A DNA stretch of 14,889 bases from Scatosoma sp045655705. GTDB taxonomy: Bacteria > Bacillota > Clostridia > Christensenellales > Borkfalkiaceae. Positions 13,184 through 14,889 of this stretch are shown one piece after another. The stretch's first letter is position 1. Each line of letters opens with the position of its first letter. Location: NCBI GenBank assembly GCA_045655705.1, contig JAZOPU010000112.1:1-14889 (forward strand), in the 5' to 3' direction. The notes under the pieces are model-generated. The model was not told where the DNA came from and made no database searches. It saw only the letters and a program-made list of their open reading frames with translations. Position numbers and translations under genes: made by a program.

Positions 13184-13573
13184 TTACCATACGTAGCAAA
13201 GGACTTCGCCGCCTACGTTGGCTGCCTTTGCTTTCTTACCCGTCATAATACCCTTGTTCGTGGAAAGGATAACCGTTCCAAATCCGCCAAGGACGCGGGG
13301 CATGTTCGCAACGCCTGCATAGGTACGCAAGCCGGGCTTGGATACTCTTTGCAAACCGCTGATAACCGATTTCTTGTCATTGTATTTAAGCGTGATTGCG
13401 ATCTTGCCGTTATAACCGTCTTCAACGATTTTAACGTCTTTTACCCAACCTTCTTCCGCCAAAATTTCAGCAATCGCTTTCTTTTCGTTGGATGCGGGGA
13501 TTTCTACGGCTTCTTTCTTCGCCGTGATCGCGTTTCTAATTCTTGTAAGCATATCTGCGATAGGATCTGTCAT
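13184..13573 (-). CDS. rpsH: 30S ribosomal protein S8
   Basis: This 129-aa S8 is a primary binder of the 16S rRNA central domain and, in E. coli, the repressor of the spc operon. It starts MTDPIADMLTRIRNAITAKK and ends with the conserved GLRTYAGVANMPRVLGGFGT, ILSTNKGIMTGKKAKAANVG and GEVLCYVW. AGGAGGT is eight bases before the ATG. It lies between rpsZ and rplF. Confidence 0.97.
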   Translation of the reverse strand: MTDPIADMLTRIRNAITAKKEAVEIPASNEKKAIAEILAEEGWVKDVKIVEDGYNGKIAITLKYNDKKSVISGLQRVSKPGLRTYAGVANMPRVLGGFGTVILSTNKGIMTGKKAKAANVGGEVLCYVW

Positions 13574-13589
13574 TTTTTCTTACCTCCTA

Positions 13590-13775
13590 TTACCAGCTCG
13601 ACTTTTTAACGCCGGGAATTTCTCCCTTGTATGCAAGGTTACGGAAACAGATACGGCAAACACCGTATTTTCTTAAAACCGAGTGAGGTCTTCCGCAAAT
13701 GGTGCATCTGGTATACGCTCTCGTAGAGAACTTGGGCGTCTTTTGCTGTTTATTGATCATTGACTTCTTTGCCAT
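13590..13775 (-). CDS. rpsZ: 30S ribosomal protein S14 type Z
   Basis: At 61 aa this is the short, zinc-binding form of S14. The ligands are C24/C27 (TRCTICGRP) and C40/C43 (VCRICFRNLA), followed by the conserved GEIPGVKKSSW end. It binds 16S rRNA in the small-subunit head. AAGGAG overlaps the rplE stop codon, eight bases before the ATG, suggesting coupled translation. No zinc-independent paralogue is visible in this window. Confidence 0.97.
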   Translation of the reverse strand: MAKKSMINKQQKTPKFSTRAYTRCTICGRPHSVLRKYGVCRICFRNLAYKGEIPGVKKSSW

Positions 13776-13787
13776 GTTCGTTTCTCC

Positions 13788-14345
13788 TTACTTCTTGAAA
13801 GGCATTCCGAGCGCTCTCAAAAGCTCTCTTGCCTCTTCGTCCGTGTTCGCAGTGGTTACGATCGCAACGTCCATACCTCTGATTTTCTCTACCTGATCGT
13901 AGGTGATTTCAGGGAAGATGAGTTGCTCTTTCAAGCCCACCGAGTAGTTGCCGCGTCCGTCAAACGCTTTGTCCGATACACCGCGGAAGTCGCGGAGACG
14001 GGGAAGCGCGATAGATACGAACTTGTCGTAGAAGTTATACATTCTTTCGCCGCGAAGGGTTACTTTGATACCAACCGTTTGTCCTTCTCTTACCTTGAAG
14101 TTCGCAACCGATTTCTTCGCTTTCGTAAGGATAGGTTGTTGACCGGAAATCATTTTAATTTCGTTTTCCGTCATTTGAATGGACTTCGCGTTGTCCTTAA
14201 TATCACCAAGTCCCGTGTTGATAACAATCTTAACGAGCTTGGGGCATTGCATTACGGATTTGTATCCGAATTTTTTCATAAGGAAAGGTACGACTTCTTT
14301 TTCATACTTTTCTTTTACTCTATTCTTATAAACTTTTTCTGCCAT
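13788..14345 (-). CDS. rplE: 50S ribosomal protein L5
   Basis: This 185-aa L5 binds 5S rRNA and touches the P-site tRNA. It shows PFLMKKFGYKSVMQCPKLVK, IVINTGLGD, ISGQQPILTKAKKSVANFKV, the LRGERMYNFYDKFVSIALPR segment, RDFRGVSDKAFDGRGNYSVG and the FPEITYDQVEKIRGMDVAIV stretch. The frame can start two codons earlier at a GTG, but GAGGT lies only two bases from that GTG and eight from the ATG of MAEKVYKN, so the ATG is chosen. It lies between rplX and rpsZ. Confidence 0.97.
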   Translation of the reverse strand: MAEKVYKNRVKEKYEKEVVPFLMKKFGYKSVMQCPKLVKIVINTGLGDIKDNAKSIQMTENEIKMISGQQPILTKAKKSVANFKVREGQTVGIKVTLRGERMYNFYDKFVSIALPRLRDFRGVSDKAFDGRGNYSVGLKEQLIFPEITYDQVEKIRGMDVAIVTTANTDEEARELLRALGMPFKK

Positions 14346-14359
14346 TTTCACTTACCTCG

Positions 14360-14803
14360 TTACTTGTTTTCCGTAGCTTCGGGAGCTTGCGTGTTTTCGG
14401 CAGTTTCCGCGGGTTTCGCCGCGCGCTTTCTCGTTCTCTTCTTGGGAGCTTCTTCCGCAGCCGCCGCAGCTTTTGCCGCAGCTTTCTTGGAATATGCTTT
14501 GTCAAGAACGGCGCCGCATGCGCACACTCTCACTTTCTTACCGTCTACAACCGCGTGCTTTACACGTACCGCTTTACCGCACGTAGGGCACACTACTTTT
14601 ACGTTGGAAGCGTCGATAGGGCCGGGAACTTCTACGATTTTACTCGTTTCGTTCGCTTTTCTTGCCTTTTCGTGCTTTTTCTGCACGCGCACGCCTTCAA
14701 CGACTACCGTATTTGCCTTAGGGGACGTGGCAAGGACTTTTCCCTGTACGCCTTTATCTTTACCGGCAATTACAAGTACGTTATCATTTACTTTTACGTT
14801 CAT
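14360..14803 (-). CDS. rplX: 50S ribosomal protein L24 with C-terminal tail
   Basis: L24 initiates large-subunit assembly by binding 23S rRNA through a KOW domain, seen at 1-35 (VNDNVLVIAGKDKGVQGKVL). The core continues through VVEGVRVQKKHEKARKAN and IDASNVKVVCPTCGKA to about residue 103, the usual length of the family. The next 44 residues are a low-complexity Ala/Lys/Arg then Glu/Thr-rich tail. C72/C75 and C94/C96 form a CxxC...CxC set that could bind zinc. AGGAGG is nine bases before the ATG. The neighbours are rplN and rplE. Confidence 0.95.
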   Translation of the reverse strand: MNVKVNDNVLVIAGKDKGVQGKVLATSPKANTVVVEGVRVQKKHEKARKANETSKIVEVPGPIDASNVKVVCPTCGKAVRVKHAVVDGKKVRVCACGAVLDKAYSKKAAAKAAAAAEEAPKKRTRKRAAKPAETAENTQAPEATENK

Positions 14804-14823
14804 TGTTTTAGTCCTCCTGACAA

Positions 14824-14889
14824 TTACAGAACTTCGGGAGCAAGGGAGATAATCTTCATGTAGTCTTTATCTCTCAATTCTCTCGCGAT
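14824..14889 (-). CDS. rplN: 50S ribosomal protein L14 (C-terminal end, partial)
   Basis: The last 21 codons before a TAA (14824-14826) read IARELRDKDYMKIISLAPEV-L, the conserved end of L14. The 5' part lies beyond the window. L14 forms an inter-subunit bridge. It is 20 bp upstream of rplX in transcription order, as in every typical spc operon, so the identification rests on both sequence and position. Confidence 0.93.
   Translation of the reverse strand: MARELRDKDYMKIISLAPEVL

Overview
The window comes from a bacterial chromosome, most likely a low-to-moderate-GC member of the Bacillota (class Clostridia or a relative). The pointers are a type-Z (zinc-binding) S14, a four-cysteine S4, an adenylate kinase with a Cys4 zinc lid, purine-rich AGGAGG/AAGGAG ribosome binding sites before nearly every gene, consensus TTGACA/TATAAT promoters, and two DegV genes. 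The exact family cannot be read from the sequence alone.

Layout. (1) 1-650: a tRNA cluster on the minus strand, transcribed Asp-Phe-Thr-Tyr from a TTGACA-17-TATTAT promoter. The Phe-Thr spacer is unusually long (244 bp). It holds a 26-bp direct repeat and a 21-bp-stem palindrome that runs into the tRNA-Phe 3' end. (2) 650-975: an AT-rich stretch with no gene I can support. (3) 975-2985: two tandem DegV-family (fatty-acid-binding, FakB-like) genes on the plus strand, each with its own near-identical promoter and intrinsic terminator, so probably a duplication. (4) 3000-4400: a divergent pair, more AT-rich than its surroundings: a membrane protein with three zinc ribbons (minus) and a 66-aa XRE-type repressor (plus). 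Two 19-bp operator-like inverted repeats lie 20 bp apart, in the spacer and across the -35 of the membrane protein's consensus promoter. (5) 4440-14889: a minus-strand ribosomal protein cluster. In transcription order it is rplN (partial), rplX, rplE, rpsZ, rpsH, rplF, rplR, rpsE, rpmD, rplO, secY, adk, map, infA, rpmJ, then rpsM, rpsK, rpsD, rpoA, rplQ and a terminator.

The cluster is the classical spc plus alpha operon arrangement. It supplies ribosomal proteins, the SecY translocon channel, adenylate kinase, methionine aminopeptidase, IF-1 and the RNA polymerase alpha subunit. Most genes are 2-35 bp apart, and several ribosome binding sites overlap the previous gene's end. The clear exception is a 334-bp gap between rpmJ and rpsM, with a strong extended -10 promoter and a roughly 260-nt structured leader in front of the alpha-operon genes. 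Two genes too short for a 60-residue cutoff, rpmJ (38 aa) and rpmD (59 aa), and the last 21 residues of rplN were read directly from the sequence.

The ribosomal genes are ordinary. The points most worth a second look are the alpha-operon leader, the operator/promoter layout of the XRE/zinc-ribbon pair, the repeat in the tRNA spacer, a possible hairpin-bridged ribosome binding site before map, and length oddities in L17 and L24. I found no CRISPR array, transposase, phage gene or defence system.
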